Positions 25,258 to 36,561 of a stretch of 64,000 nt of DNA are shown here, one piece after another; position 1 is the stretch's first letter, and every line of letters begins with the position of its first letter. Under the pieces are notes generated by a model. It was not told the origin of the DNA, did no database searches, and saw nothing but the letters and a program-made list of their open reading frames with translations. Both the position numbers and the translations under genes were made by a program. The stretch comes from Neelides folsomi (lineage: Eukaryota; Arthropoda; Collembola; Neelipleona; Neelidae), in contig JAQGBZ010000035.1 of assembly GCA_034687125.1 (NCBI GenBank), positions 248,001-312,000 of the forward strand, written 5' to 3'.

Positions 25258-25263
25258 TTTATT
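25258..25263 (-). promoter_or_regulatory. Candidate tin polyadenylation signal
   Basis: TTTATT on the plus strand (AATAAA on the coding strand), about 310 bp past the tin stop in AT-rich DNA. Confidence 0.4.
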
Positions 25264-25571
25264 ACATTATTATATTACATGCAAATAATTACAAATATGT
25301 GTATGAATGTAATAGGTAATAATACGAGTATCATATTTATATAGAGTAAAAGTAGAGTAAGTACCTGGTATTTAGTAATTATATAAATTCAATACCTTGC
25401 ATATCATTCAAATCTTTAAAGCTTGGCGCATGGATTAATACCCATTTAATAATTGTAAGACCAATTTAGGATTAAATTTGATATTAAAAAATTTAAAAGA
25501 CAATACGAAGAGAGTTTCTCATTAATTCCAAGCCATTGTATGACTTGGAGTGGTCATCTGATGAATATGTA

Positions 25572-25859
25572 TTATTGAAGAGAAAACTGTGCTGTAATTG
25601 ATTTGGGAGTGAGATGATTGGAATGAATGATTCCAAAGGCCGGCTGTTGTTCGAACCCCTCACGGGCGGAGTGAAAGACGGGTTCCGTCCGCGACCCGCC
25701 CGGGAGACTCGAGCTCTTCTTTGACTTGTAACGGCGATTCTGGTACCATATCTTGACTTGATTCGGAGTTAGTTTTAGGGACCGGGCAAGGATGTCTCGT
25801 TCCGTGGCAGAGAGATAGCGTTGCTGTTTGAATCTCCGCTCCAACTCGAACACTTGGCT
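25572..25859 (-). CDS. tin: tin terminal exon, homeodomain residues 11-60 and tail
   Basis: The acceptor (coding strand ttgactatttag) ends at 25860. The 95 codons start [10 protein letters not shown] and end with stop TAA. The recognition helix reads [14 protein letters not shown]. Confidence 0.92.
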   Translation of the reverse strand, partial: SQVFELERRFKQQRYLSATERDILARSLKLTPNQVKIWYQNRRYKSKKSSSLPGGSRTEPVFHSAREGFEQQPAFGIIHSNHLTPKSITAQFSLQ

Positions 25860-27078
25860 CTAAATAGTCAAAGGAATAGATTTGATTCACTCGCACTAGA
25901 TAGCGTCCGTTCTCCCACGTCCCCTTCGCGCTGCATGAGGCGAGAGGGAGAGAAAAGCCCAAAGCCTCTGCACCCAAATAACAAATCTTCAAAAGGAACG
26001 ATGGATTTGTAAATTATCAATAAAGACATTCAATTGAAGAAATGAACCTCCAAATAAATTGAATGCATCAGCCCATTTTCCTACTCACTTTTGTATGATT
26101 AATGATAATGACTGCATTGACAAGGACGTATTGGTAATTCACTTTCACTTAAAGCTAAAGATGGATATTCAGATGATACTCCGAGGCTCTATAGAACATG
26201 GGTGATAAAAATTATTTATAATAATGCATAGTCCGAATTACCTAACAGATGTGTGTAGTTAAGTATTTATACTTATGTACTTATTGGAACTACTCTCAAT
26301 TTTGCATTAAATTGTAATATATAAATGTTTTCGCTTCGGTTTCAGTATCAATCCAATATATCTTTCCACTCATTTGATCGTGTTGATTGTGATGCGTAGC
26401 TGTAGTTTTACAATTTTCGTTTTTAGCCTCACCGAGGAAGTTTGTGGGAAAAGTGCGGAGTTTTAATAGGGATTTGTATAATCAAGTGCGGAGAGAAAGG
26501 AGGTTTAATCAGTGAATGGATGCGTAAGGAAGGAGTATGAGGTAATGAGGGAGGAATAAGATATTAATTTATCAGATGAGAGATGAAGATGGAGATGGGG
26601 ATAGGGATAATAAGGAAGGTGTGTTGTTGGTAGGAGATTGATGGACTCAGGTCGTCCTGCTCCAGGACCACAACGCTGCTACCACACAAGGAGGAGAGAT
26701 GCGATGATTGAATAAATAATTGATGATGTAGGTGGGTTGCCTTATAAAGCAGAGGAGTCGAACGACGACAATTACGAGCTTCTGGGAGACTGAGCTGATT
26801 GAGAGGGAGAAATATCGTCTCCGCAATCAGAAATCATTCACTCGGGTATAAATTCCCCCATCTGAAGGGGAACATAAATCAGGGATGCTCAAAGGGTGTT
26901 CTTTTAATCTCAATCTACATTTTTTCCCTGGAGGACGGGAGCTGGTGGTTACCTGAGAAAACAAGATGCGAGGCTTTCTTTTGGGTCGACGAGTCGATGA
27001 AGAGGAAACGTCCGGTCGCTTGGGTCCGCTCTCCCCAATCATCTTCTCACAGCTCTCCCAACTCTTCACACCTTCTTC
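25572..27078 (-). CDS. tin: Tinman/NK4 homeodomain transcription factor, homeobox exons (5' part incomplete)
   Basis: NK2-class homeodomain factor; fly tinman and vertebrate Nkx2-5 specify heart and dorsal mesoderm. Two firm exons on the minus strand, 26953-27078 and 25572-25859, are joined in phase 0 after homeodomain residue 10. The homeodomain begins [10 protein letters not shown], continues [20 protein letters not shown] and ends NRRYKSKK; Tyr54 is the NK2-class hallmark. Residue 49 is Tyr instead of the nearly invariant Phe (WYQNRR, codon 25743-25745). A short 45-residue tail follows to TAA at 25572-25574. NK4 is preferred over NK2.1/2.2 because the neighbour is bap, tin's partner in the ancestral cluster, and no NK2-specific domain is visible. 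Two phase-compatible candidate upstream exons are listed separately. The N-terminal TN/eh1 motif was not found. Confidence 0.85.
25860..26952 (-). other. tin: tin homeobox intron (1093 bp, after homeodomain residue 10)
   Basis: Contains TCAAGTG (26482-26488), an NK2/Tin-like core. No other coding sequence recognised. Confidence 0.75.
26953..27078 (-). CDS. tin: tin exon with homeodomain residues 1-10
   Basis: The donor (coding strand CAG|gtaacc) begins at 26952. The acceptor gtttgtgatag ends at 27079, inside an in-frame TAG, so the exon must start close to here. It has 42 codons starting [10 protein letters not shown], then a Ser/Arg-rich linker and [10 protein letters not shown]. Confidence 0.8.
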
Positions 27079-27253
27079 CTATCACAAACACAGAAGGATC
27101 GCTGGGTTAATTCCAAAGGTCACTTTCAATCTTTTCCTCTAGTCAATTAACTCCCATTTCTCAACCAGATCCCATCCAAACTTCCCAATCTTATTATTCC
27201 CAACCATCAACCAGGTGTATGTAAAAGAGCATTAAATGGGCGCCCGCATCAAT

Positions 27254-27264
27254 TAATTGAATTA
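27254..27264. promoter_or_regulatory. P3-type homeodomain dimer site, candidate
   Basis: TAATTGAATTA fits the palindromic P3 consensus TAAT-YNR-ATTA bound by dimers of paired-type homeodomains. It sits in a run rich in AATTA words, 175 bp from a tin exon. Confidence 0.3.
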
Positions 27265-27414
27265 ATTAAACCATCATTAGTTGAACAAACTTGTAATTAT
27301 TAGCATAATTATTTTTTGTATCCTCCAAATGGGAGAAGACTGATGTGCATTTTGAAATGGATGAAAAATGTGGTTTTGATGGGTCAAAGGGATGAAATTG
27401 ATATTTGAGCTCAC

Positions 27415-27520
27415 CCTGAAGGAACTCTGTTGGGGCAGAACGAAGGTACTCAATTGGGCCACGTGTGGAGATGTGATGATCGACGGCCGGTGGAGACCCG
27501 ACGAGACTCGCCCTGGGAAC
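27415..27520 (-). CDS. Candidate upstream exon of tin (exon B)
   Basis: On the coding strand an acceptor cctaacctag (ending 27521) and a donor AGG|gtgagc (starting 27414) bound 106 bases. After one leading base the frame is open for 35 codons (FPGRVSSGLHRPSII, then VAQLSTFVLPQQSSFR). The exon enters in phase 2 and leaves in phase 0, matching candidate exon A and the homeobox exon. No family similarity was recognised, so this rests on splice signals and phase alone. Confidence 0.35.
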
Positions 27521-27819
27521 CTAGGTTAGGAATTTGAGGAATTCAACTTGTATATAAATTTGATTCTCATCCACCCTATTCTTCCGCTTACTATTTATTA
27601 TTCCATCACAAATGATATTGTGGACTTGACATGTGAATAAGGAAACATTTGATATAAAGACCTTCGTCATATTAAGATGATAAGGACCGGGGTACATTTA
27701 TTGTCCACAAATTTGGAAAGGATTCTACGAGGTGGAGGATAATTCTATGACTTTAGGTGCTATACATGAAATGGTCAATTACTTTTGACAAGTGTTGGGA
27801 AAGTATTAGAGTCTCTTAC

Positions 27820-27960
27820 CCTTGTAAAAAGCCCTCGGAGGGACTCTGATGAGTATTTGATGAGACCCCTTGTGAGTCATTTGACCAAAAGTGATCTATT
27901 GGCGGTGAGAAATGATGGGGGTCAGCGAGGAGCTCACGGAAGGAGGGGACCATTCCAGTG
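27820..27960 (-). CDS. Candidate upstream exon of tin (exon A)
   Basis: Acceptor ggttttcttccag ends at 27961 and donor GG|gtaaga starts at 27819. One leading base, 46 open codons and two trailing bases (phase 2) fit exon B exactly. It encodes TGMVPSFRELLADPHHF and a Ser/Asn-rich end SPSEGFLQ. The internal Met could be a start, or a further upstream exon may exist. No recognisable TN motif. Confidence 0.35.
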
Positions 27961-30900
27961 CTGGAAGAAAACCGTGGGACCCTCCGTCGGCCCTTTACGT
28001 CATCTCCACCTCCAATTACTCCACACAATCAAACTCCCGTGTCGGCGAGTCAAAGGTGAACTTTCTCCGCCCAACACTCTCGACGGACCTCGGTCGACTG
28101 GACAGGAACCAATGGGTTTTAAAATGTTTATTTCCCATTTGAAGGCTCGGCATGAGACGTTTTAAATTAACCAGCACCCCTCCTTTTTAATCTCAGTCGA
28201 ATAAACATTGGAGCCAAACACCCATCAATAACACCCAAATGCATCATATAATAAGGCGAGGTGAAGATGAATTTAGAACTCTTTTCACTCCCACCCTCAC
28301 AACCAATTGGGATGAATTTCTACTTATGTGGAATGGAATATCTCCCAACCAACTTCCTTCAATCCGCTCAATAATGATAACTGTGAGATATTCAAAGTGG
28401 GAAAGTGCATTTGAGCCCCCTTGTCGGCTCATATACATTGTAACTTGGAGGAAGAAACATCGATTCTCATTTAAGATGGGGGAGGAGAAGAAATTGGAGT
28501 CGGAAAGAGAGAGCAAATGATCCCAACGATTCAAGTTCAATTACTCCGCAGAAATTTACGACCTTTGCATATTCAGTAAATAGTACGGGTGATTTGAATA
28601 GTTCCCGGTCTCTGCGTACATGTTGCGTACTTAATGAGCGGGACGGATGGAGGTCTTTGAGGAGAAGGAAGGAACCTCGCCGAAGACGTGAAACGAAACA
28701 GAAACTCGTAATTAAGATAAGCCGTCACATTAACATTTAACATTTGCCCCGAGTTGGATAAAATGCACCCCTCATTTGTGTAAACAGTGATTCGAGGCCG
28801 ATAGGTCGAGAGTTCCCATCCTATGGCGGAGTCCTGGGATTTATGGGCTCCGAAGGAAAAGATGAGGAACAGGTAGGAATTGATAATCATATATTTCTTC
28901 AGTCTGATCCGGCTTATAAACTCATGTAATACATGGTAATGGGGTAAATTGAAGAGTGTGTGATTAATCATCCTTGGGTTCCTTGGTCGGGGCGGGACGT
29001 TTATTTCCCATTTTATTCCCGACGACCCGGAGTTCATTTCCTCCTCAACGTCCGCGAGGCGGAGTTCAGCGAGCCGAGAGGTCAAACCCATTTCCCCTAT
29101 CGATTTAATTATAATAATTCTTCTTGATATTTATTGGGCCATTGGGAAGGGATCATGAGGATATTAAAGAGGGTTTATTCACTTTTTAATTGATTCCCAG
29201 CCTCGGTAATGACGATGTGGTTGAGGAGGTGCGGCGTGGCCGAGAGCGAGGAACCAGGAAGGTCGTCCTCGTCGTTCCTCTCGGGTGTCGGCGGAAATGG
29301 GAAGGGTTGGGAAGTGTGAACGACGCCCGTCGTTTTTGTCAAATGAGGAGCGGGTAGAATAAGGCAACTCTTTGGCGTATTTCTCCGAGCTTAATTGACC
29401 GGGAGGAGGAGATTAAGGAATCAACGGTTCATTAATGCCAGGCCGATAAGTCTCCCCCAGAGAGGACGGCAATGGAGCTCTTGAGCTCCGATCCTCTGGG
29501 CAATAATGCGACTTCTCCCGGGCCGTTATCTCCCCCCACTCACTCATCCATTTATTGAATGATATGAGGCGGGGAGGCTGTAAAGTAATCGGAATGGTGT
29601 CATAATCGTCGTAATCATCACAATACGGACAGATTCTCCCCTCCCTTTCTCCCAATAAACAGGAGCATTTCCCCTTATAAAGGGCGCATAATGGGCCTGT
29701 TTAAAAATGGAGGGGATCTCTCAACCTGTGGGCCCGCGTGATTTCTCCGTCTGGGAGAGAAAGTGGCAGTTAATTGAGAGGAGGATAAATGGAGTGGAGA
29801 TGGAGATGCACGGCCCTAATGTCTCCTTGTTCCCCGACGAGCTCCGAGAAGAATTGGAATTGGAAGAGGGAGCTCGAAATTGGAATCTGCATAAAATTTA
29901 TGGGCTCTCAAAGGTAAAAATGGTAATAAAAATGAAAAGAGACTAAATCCGAGGGAGTAAATTGAATTGCAGAAAAACGACTTCAATTTAAAAATGTCGG
30001 GAGAGCGAAAGTTTTTCCCCCACTTTCATTTTCCCCTTCACGACGGCCCCGGAGGACGAGACATTCAGAGTCTAAATTGAATCGAATTTATTTTAAATGT
30101 CTTTCGGGTGCGTTTCTCCGCCTCGCCCACAATTTACGGACGGGGAAAAAGTTTTTTCTCCTCCTCCGCCTTTGGATTTCGATATATCCTTCTTCCCGGG
30201 TCTCCCAAGGCCCCTGAAACATAAAAATGTAAATATGGCCAATCTATTTTGCATCCTAAATTCCGGGTGCGCAACACTTTACCCGGGACTGGAAATTGCG
30301 TCTGACAAACTTCTATTTGAGATTCAAAGACCAGCCCCTTCTACTTAACTCCGCCATAATACCATTTCAATTCAAACGTCCCCTTATGTATGTATAATCA
30401 ATCCTATTATCCAGCGATGATCATTCCCGATCCCATCTCCTGCCCCTACAGACCTATTGTGCATCCGAGAAAACGGGTTTCTTTAATTAAACTCCCAGAC
30501 AAGGATGTTGGATCCAGTTAATTAAATCCCTCCATTAAACTCCTTCGTCTTCGGATCATCGAAGATCAACGAGGAAGGTGGGCCCATTAAGCCAATTGAG
30601 CTCCAGTTCGACTCACACCCGGCTCCAATTATGCCTATGCTCCTCTAATTCAATTACTATTTGCCTAGCGATAAATGGGATTAGACCCCATGGACAACTC
30701 CCCATACGGTCCGCATCAATCATCAGCTATGAATAAAACATCTCTCTTTAAACGCGTCCTCCCCGCTCTCACGCTCGCGCCCAACAGAGGAACAACGTAA
30801 TGAGAGATTGAACGAGGGGCTTGTGGCCGGCCGCCGATTTGGATTCCGGAGCGAGGCCTTAATTTATTCAGAATTAAGCCGCGGATGTTAATTAGCATAA

Positions 30901-33900
30901 AATGAGGAGGGGACGGGGGTTATTGCGAAATGAATAATTGCCGTTCCTCCGCCTCCTTCTCTAACGAGTCGAAATGAAAGTTAGCCCAATAACTGCTTAT
31001 TATTACAAATATTATTATTTTGGATGTTGAGGATAGACGCGTATTAGCTGCATTGGATCGTTCCGCCTCTTGAGCATAATTGCCGTTTTGAATGGAAAAT
31101 AAAAATTTCGCAAGACCTCCCCCATTCTGGTCTAATGCTTATTAGAGAGAAATTACCTGTAATAACACGTCCAGTCGGAGCTCATAATAGGTGTCTTTCC
31201 ATTTAGCAGAATTGATTTATGTGTGATGTATGAAGATATGAATGCGGATTTATGAGATCTCCATTATTGATGAATGGGCCGGATAGTCCTGGTAGTCTTA
31301 ATGAAAGCGAATGAGGAAATTACACAGGTGGACTTTTATTCCGAAGGACGGAATGCACTTGGTGCGGAATTCCCGCCTCACCTTTCAAGCCCATTTATAA
31401 AAGGAGGGATTGATTGATTGTGGAATGGCTGGTAGAAAGGCTATTGATTGAGGTGTCTTTAGGAGGGGAGGAGAAGGAGAATAGAGACGTTAATGACTCC
31501 CTTTTGCCCCGTCTTCCAGAGTGAGATGTGACCACAAATAGGGATTCTAATTGAGAATCAATAGGGCCCCCATTAGGGCACTGAGCCCACCGTTTACAAA
31601 AACTCCACAACATGTTAATGAGGAGAATGGTCGAGTGGGAAGTGGCATTGTCCCATCTTGCCACTCATCCTCGCCACTTGTCCACCGCCGGGAGAAGAAG
31701 ACCTCACTCCGCCCATTCCCACTATAGATCATCACATCCCTCGTTGGAGGGAGGGAGAAAAAACCGGACACTCCACACAATGGGCTCAAATTGTATTCAG
31801 GAGATCGGGAATTAATTCCTTTCTCGATTGAGACGTTCCTGAGGTGGACGGATTCCATTTTAGGAGTTGAAACAATAATTAAGAACTCCTTTCCGCGTAA
31901 TTACCACCGAGCATGCAGGGCCGAGGAAAAAACCCGCCCAATTAATTCTCCTCAATAGGATCGTAAATACGAGGGTGAGTTGGCTGATGAGATTATCATT
32001 ATGAACTATTATGACTCCTATCATCTTCGACCCTTTCGGGGTTGTTGGCAAGGAGGGTCAAATCTGTGGGTTTTCCATTATTACGGCTTTTAATTTCGGC
32101 TCGTGTGGAGTGTTGGTATATGGTAAGACCATATAGATCTCCCGTGGTAGAAGCCTAACATTTCCCCTCCAAGGCGGCGTCCCTCCAACGCGAAGGAAAT
32201 TAATTTCCTCCATTAGTAATTATTAAGTCATTTTGAATTGCAAATGAAGGGGAGTTTAATAAATTGAGGAGTTCTTGTGTGGTTCTTCTCTCATCGTCTC
32301 ATCCCACCGCCTGTCAACTCCAACTCCTTGTGGCGAAAAGAAGGCCCAGAGAGAGCGGCCGGCTCCTCCGCTCCTTTCAAGGAAATGTCCGCTAATTGGG
32401 CTCGAAGATCATCTCAATAATTGAGTCAATTCCAAGCCCCTTGCTTATGTTGCTAGTTTGCGAGATGTTAGGCCGGCATGGAACCGCAATAGACCTACAT
32501 GGTTAATATTATCAATTACCCCGCTGAGGTGCTCTTGGTGGATGTGAGGGGAATGCAGAGAAATATGTAAATATGTGGCAGACAAGCGAAATAGCCCAAA
32601 TAGTTTATGATCTTGTTAAGAGGGAGTGAGGGAGGTTTTTGATATGAACCATCTTGGACGGAGATTCATATCCTCGAACGTCTCTTGATGATGCCTGGGA
32701 GGTGAACAAGAAGGGAATCGCCGATTCTCCCTTTCATCTTCTCCCGGACCATATGTAATAATGGTTTAATTTCATCCGCGACCGCTGGGTGAATGGATTG
32801 AATAAACTATCCGTGTAATCCCCGATTAAAACAAATCGAGTCCCGGAGGGAAGAAATTGTTTTGGCGCAATGCCGCCGCCGACCCCAACGATCCATTTCC
32901 CCTTTATTCCTCCATAAGCCCCTCGTTTTCTCCTTATTGGATGAGGGGAGAAGTTAAGTAAGTGCGTTGATTTCAGACTCATTGGCACATTTATTATTTC
33001 TCTTTTAATTGTGTCGGATTCTTGGGAATGGGAACCAAGACATTGAGCTGTCTTGGTGACTCAAATACAATAAGTAGTTATATTATTATTATGAATGTCC
33101 AAATGACATAACACTTTGACCTCTCGCACATGAAAGTTATATCATATAATTAGTATTTAAGTAAAGTTGTTAAATGAACCTTTCCCTGTAAGATCACGAA
33201 CAAAGTATCACAAATTATAAAAGGATTGTCGGACAACAATCGGACAATTGCTACGTACGTTTATTAACTCAGTTCCCTCTTAATAAGGAAAGTCCATAAT
33301 CAAAGTTCATAGACTTGAACCAAGTGAATTAAAAAAGGTAATTTGAAACACAAGAGATCATTTCTGTAAGAGAGCTCATCCACTCGAGAAATTTTAATTA
33401 AGAGCTGTTGAAGGGAAAAAAGCTTTTACTCACATCGAATGACACTATAAAATATTCCTTTTAGTGATAATTATAATGAATGATGAAGTTTCTCTCGTCA
33501 TTTACGAAGAATAATTACAAACACACAGGATAAGTTTATGGAGATATCATCCATTAAAGAATCCTCACATGACATTCACACATTGGCTATATAAACACAC
33601 CTTATTATTTTCACCACAAAAGAGGCTCGAACCTCTTTAATAAATTATGAGAAAAGTATATAAATTACTATATTATTAAATATTGGAAATTGCTTCCACG
33701 ACTTAAGTTTTATATATAACAATTAATTAACTTTAAGTTTACATTATATTTCGTACACGCTTAAATGATCAATTTAAAATAGGTAAAGGGAGTAGTAGTG
33801 TACATTAAATAAGTATTGGCAATTTAATCAAATGTCTTCTATCAAAGAGTGAATTAAGTGAAGATGAGGCGCGAAGGGCTTTTTAATCTTCACAATAATT

Positions 33901-34099
33901 ACATTAAAGAGAGAAGAAAATGAATCTCTCGTGAAGAGCGAGTCCATTTGTTTGGTAATTTACAAATTAATTTGAAACCCGTTTTCACGTAATGATATGT
34001 GGATTGATACATTATCTTATATACTCCTCAACTTGTTTCTCTCGACTATGAGATAGAATACACGACTAATATAAATATGATATATAAGATATATATATA
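27961..34099. other. tin-Msx-a intergenic DNA
   Basis: About 6 kb, mostly moderate GC with an AT-rich end (33.0-34.1 kb). It may include tin 5' exon(s) and promoter. A palindromic, partly repeated TCGGACAA motif lies at 33225-33250. Frames of up to about 172 codons are present, but none resembles a known protein. Confidence 0.5.
33225..33250. repeat. Short palindrome and direct repeat (TTGTCGGACAA, TCGGACAA)
   Basis: TTGTC-G-GACAA is palindromic, and TCGGACAA recurs 11 bp later, followed by TTG. Similar GGACAATTG words occur by the Tigger relic (14160) and in Msx-b intron 1 (about 51760). Confidence 0.4.
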
Positions 34100-34105
34100 T
34101 TTATT
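34100..34105 (-). promoter_or_regulatory. Candidate Msx-a polyadenylation signal
   Basis: TTTATT on the plus strand, about 120 bp past the Msx-a stop, inside an AT-rich tract. Confidence 0.4.
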
Positions 34106-34222
34106 TTATATTTATGTATGTCTGTACGGGCTGAGGGCTTAAAGTTATCAACACACGTTGTCTGTTCGTTCGAGAGTATAATTTATGCACATGGTATGGA
34201 ACAGTCGGACCGTCGCGTCCGC

Positions 34223-34396
34223 TCAATGGTGGGCGAAGAGCTGAGAGTTTTGGATGAGGTTGTTAAAGTTGGCGGCCGCCGCTGCGGCTGCGAACGCTGC
34301 CGCCAGATGTGGCCTCGTCGCCATTTTTAGTTTCTCCAGCTCGGCCTCTTGGAGTCGCTTCGCCTTTGCTCTCCGGTTCTGGAACCAAATCTTCAC
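34223..34396 (-). CDS. msx: Msx-a terminal exon, homeodomain residue 45 to stop
   Basis: The acceptor on the coding strand ends ttag at 34397. The 57 codons start [20 protein letters not shown], include an [11 protein letters not shown] run and end at TGA (34223-34225). Confidence 0.95.
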   Translation of the reverse strand: MKIWFQNRRAKAKRLQEAELEKLKMATRPHLAAAFAAAAAAANFNNLIQNSQLFAHH

Positions 34397-36561
34397 CTAA
34401 TTGAGCAAATGTACATAAACGGTTAAACATCCAATAGATAAGGTTGTGTAAATATTTAACTTCTTATGTAAGTAACCTTCCCCAACTTGTTCGTCTATCT
34501 CTACGTGCTTTAGCTCCTGGTTCGAGAAGCTGTGTGAGCTTTAATGATGATGATTATGAAGGAATTTAATGTCCATAGAGCACACGTGAGAATTCCTTCA
34601 ATTCCACACATGAGATCTTTTATCTCCCTTTTGATTGTGCTCTTTCACAGTTTCGCATTTGGTTTAAAGGAGGATTCAACCATTGGCTCTTCCCACACTT
34701 GTTAGTCCATTCTGTAAAAACACGCGTGTTTGTCTCCGTGTGTGTGTTCTCATATTTGCATGTGGGGAGTTTAATAATGGGGAGAGCAGTTAAAAGATTG
34801 AATGAGCTACACCTTCTTTCCATTCTCATAACGATCGTCGAGTGAGCGGAATTGGATAATCAGCGTAAAATAATTTTCTTAATGAGCTTCGCCTTTTAAT
34901 AAATTCTGAACGTTTGTTTGATTATCAAGTGGATTGGAGGAGCGAGGAATTAGAGGGCGGGAACGTTCATTAAAAATATAAATCCAATTGGACCCTCTGC
35001 TCATTAAAATTAAATTTGGAGCCGTTTAACCACAATGTATCATGCTGACGGAGGATAATGGGACTTGTTAATTACATGTGGGTTTTAATGAGAGGCCCTC
35101 GTAAAAGCTCCCTCATTAACTAACCATCTTCAATCAATCTCTCCAATTATGGTCAAGGAACCTCCAGAGAGCCCTGCTATCAAATACACTCATCTCCCTT
35201 TGATCCTTTATTTCAATTGTGCCCAAATGCCCATCCCCTCACATCGCCTCACAAGGCGTCCACATCGCAAGGAACGAGTATTTTATCAAACAACAAAATG
35301 ATAAAACTTCTTCCAAATGACCTACGATATCTCAATGAATGAAGACAATAAACAAGGGATAATCAGCAAATGCTTTGTAATTAATTTCCACTTATGAGAC
35401 ATTCTCCTCTTAAACTCCTCGTCCATCTTTCATTCAATCTCCCGGATTAACGAACAATTAATGTTTCTATTTCACTTGAAATGGACGTCCTCTACATTTC
35501 CCTAATGACTATCAACATGGAAATACTGCATGAGATACCTAAATACAATGCACGCAAGTTTAACCTATGAGGGGATAATTGTTTTTGCTCAAAAGGCCTA
35601 TCGGGGATAGTAAATTAGGATTTATAGGTAATTTAAATATTAACCTGGGTCTCGGTGAGGTTGAGAGAGGATGAGAATTCGGCTCTTTCGGCTATTGAGA
35701 GATATTGCTTCTCCCGGAACTTTTTCTCTAAGGCGACGAGTTGTTGGGTAGTGAAGGGCGTCCGGGGCTTCCGATTCGGCTTATGCTTCCTCAGAGTGCA
35801 TTTCATGGGCGTTGGGTGTTTCATGGGTCCTGGAGAGTTGGAGATCGGACCTACAAAACCCACTTCATTAAAACATGGTGATTAACAAGAGACTTTTATG
35901 ACCGTTCGAGTCAAATGAGATAAACTCGTATAACATATTGGAGATGATAAGAAATACATGAAGACGGTATTATAATCTATTAAATACATGCTGACGAACA
36001 TGAGGACTGTAGCTGGATTGAAACGTAAAAATTTTGGGTTGCATTTAATATCATGTTTAAAATGTTAAGATAGAGTTTCTACTTAAATGTGTGGCAGAGT
36101 TCACAATAATTACGAGATGGCCTCTCATCTCTTATCAAGGAATTAATTGCTCAAGAGTGCTTCCTTGCTAATTTGTCTCTGGGCTGAGTATGATAGTAAT
36201 TGAGTAATTGAAGTGGGTTCTTACTTGGTGTGAGGTCGATGGGTGAAGGGAACTTCATCCCGGCCCAGGAGTGGATGGCGGCGGGATGCGGGAAGGGCAG
36301 GCCGTGCATGAGGATGTTGCCCGGGTAGCCGAAGGGGTATCCGGGAAACATGGGGCTGTTCGGGAGGGCCATGGGCTTGAGGATGGCAGACGAGGGGCTC
36401 GGCGGCGTGGCCGGCGGGGACAACTCGTTGAACTCATGGAGGTCTTTGGGGGCCAGGAGGGAATCGACGGTGAACAGGGACGACTTCGGCTTGGCTTCCG
36501 GACTTTTGGTCATCTTGGCCGGGGAGAGACGGGACGAGAGGAGTTTGAGGTCGGAGAGCAT
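34223..36561 (-). CDS. msx: Msx (Drop/msh) homeodomain transcription factor, first copy (Msx-a)
   Basis: Msx-class homeodomain repressor; fly Drop/msh patterns dorsal neuroectoderm and muscle. Three exons on the minus strand, 36225-36561, 35645-35850 and 34223-34396, with introns in phases 1 and 0, give 238 residues. Residues 30-36 form an eh1-like motif (FTVDSLL). The Msx signature [18 protein letters not shown] leads into a homeodomain at residues 138-197 ([38 protein letters not shown]). The C-terminus is short, with an alanine run, and ends NSQLFAHH. The chosen ATG (36559-36561) is the first clear Met, but the frame stays open upstream, so a 5' exon or earlier start is possible. It lies divergently from a second Msx gene 13 kb away. 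Family identity is certain; which copy keeps the ancestral role cannot be told. Confidence 0.93.
34397..35644 (-). other. msx: Msx-a intron 2 (1248 bp, homeodomain 44/45)
   Basis: Moderate GC with scattered TTAAT words and a TCAAGTGG near 34925. No coding sequence recognised. Confidence 0.8.
35645..35850 (-). CDS. msx: Msx-a exon 2, Msx signature and homeodomain residues 1-44
   Basis: Acceptor ggttttgtag ends at 35851 and the donor gttaat starts at 35644. Two bases then 68 codons cover [19 protein letters not shown] and the homeodomain to NLTETQ. Confidence 0.95.
36225..36561 (-). CDS. msx: Msx-a exon 1 with eh1-like motif
   Basis: Coding-strand donor CCAA|gtaagaa begins at 36224 (phase 1). 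It encodes [13 protein letters not shown], a Pro/Ser-rich stretch and a segment rich in Pro, Phe, Gly and His (GYPFGYPGN). A possible acceptor (cccttgcag) lies on the coding strand near 36618, so the true 5' end may differ. Confidence 0.85.

Noticed and set aside
28573-29091. 172-codon minus-strand frame in the tin-Msx gap
   Set aside because: No family motif and no matching splice signals; length is within chance for GC-moderate DNA.
29179-29367. GC-rich minus-strand segment that could be a tin 5' exon
   Set aside because: Two frames are open and neither shows a TN/eh1 motif or a good donor.
29707-29946. 79-codon plus-strand frame rich in charged residues
   Set aside because: Looks protein-like in composition only; no recognised domain or splice context.
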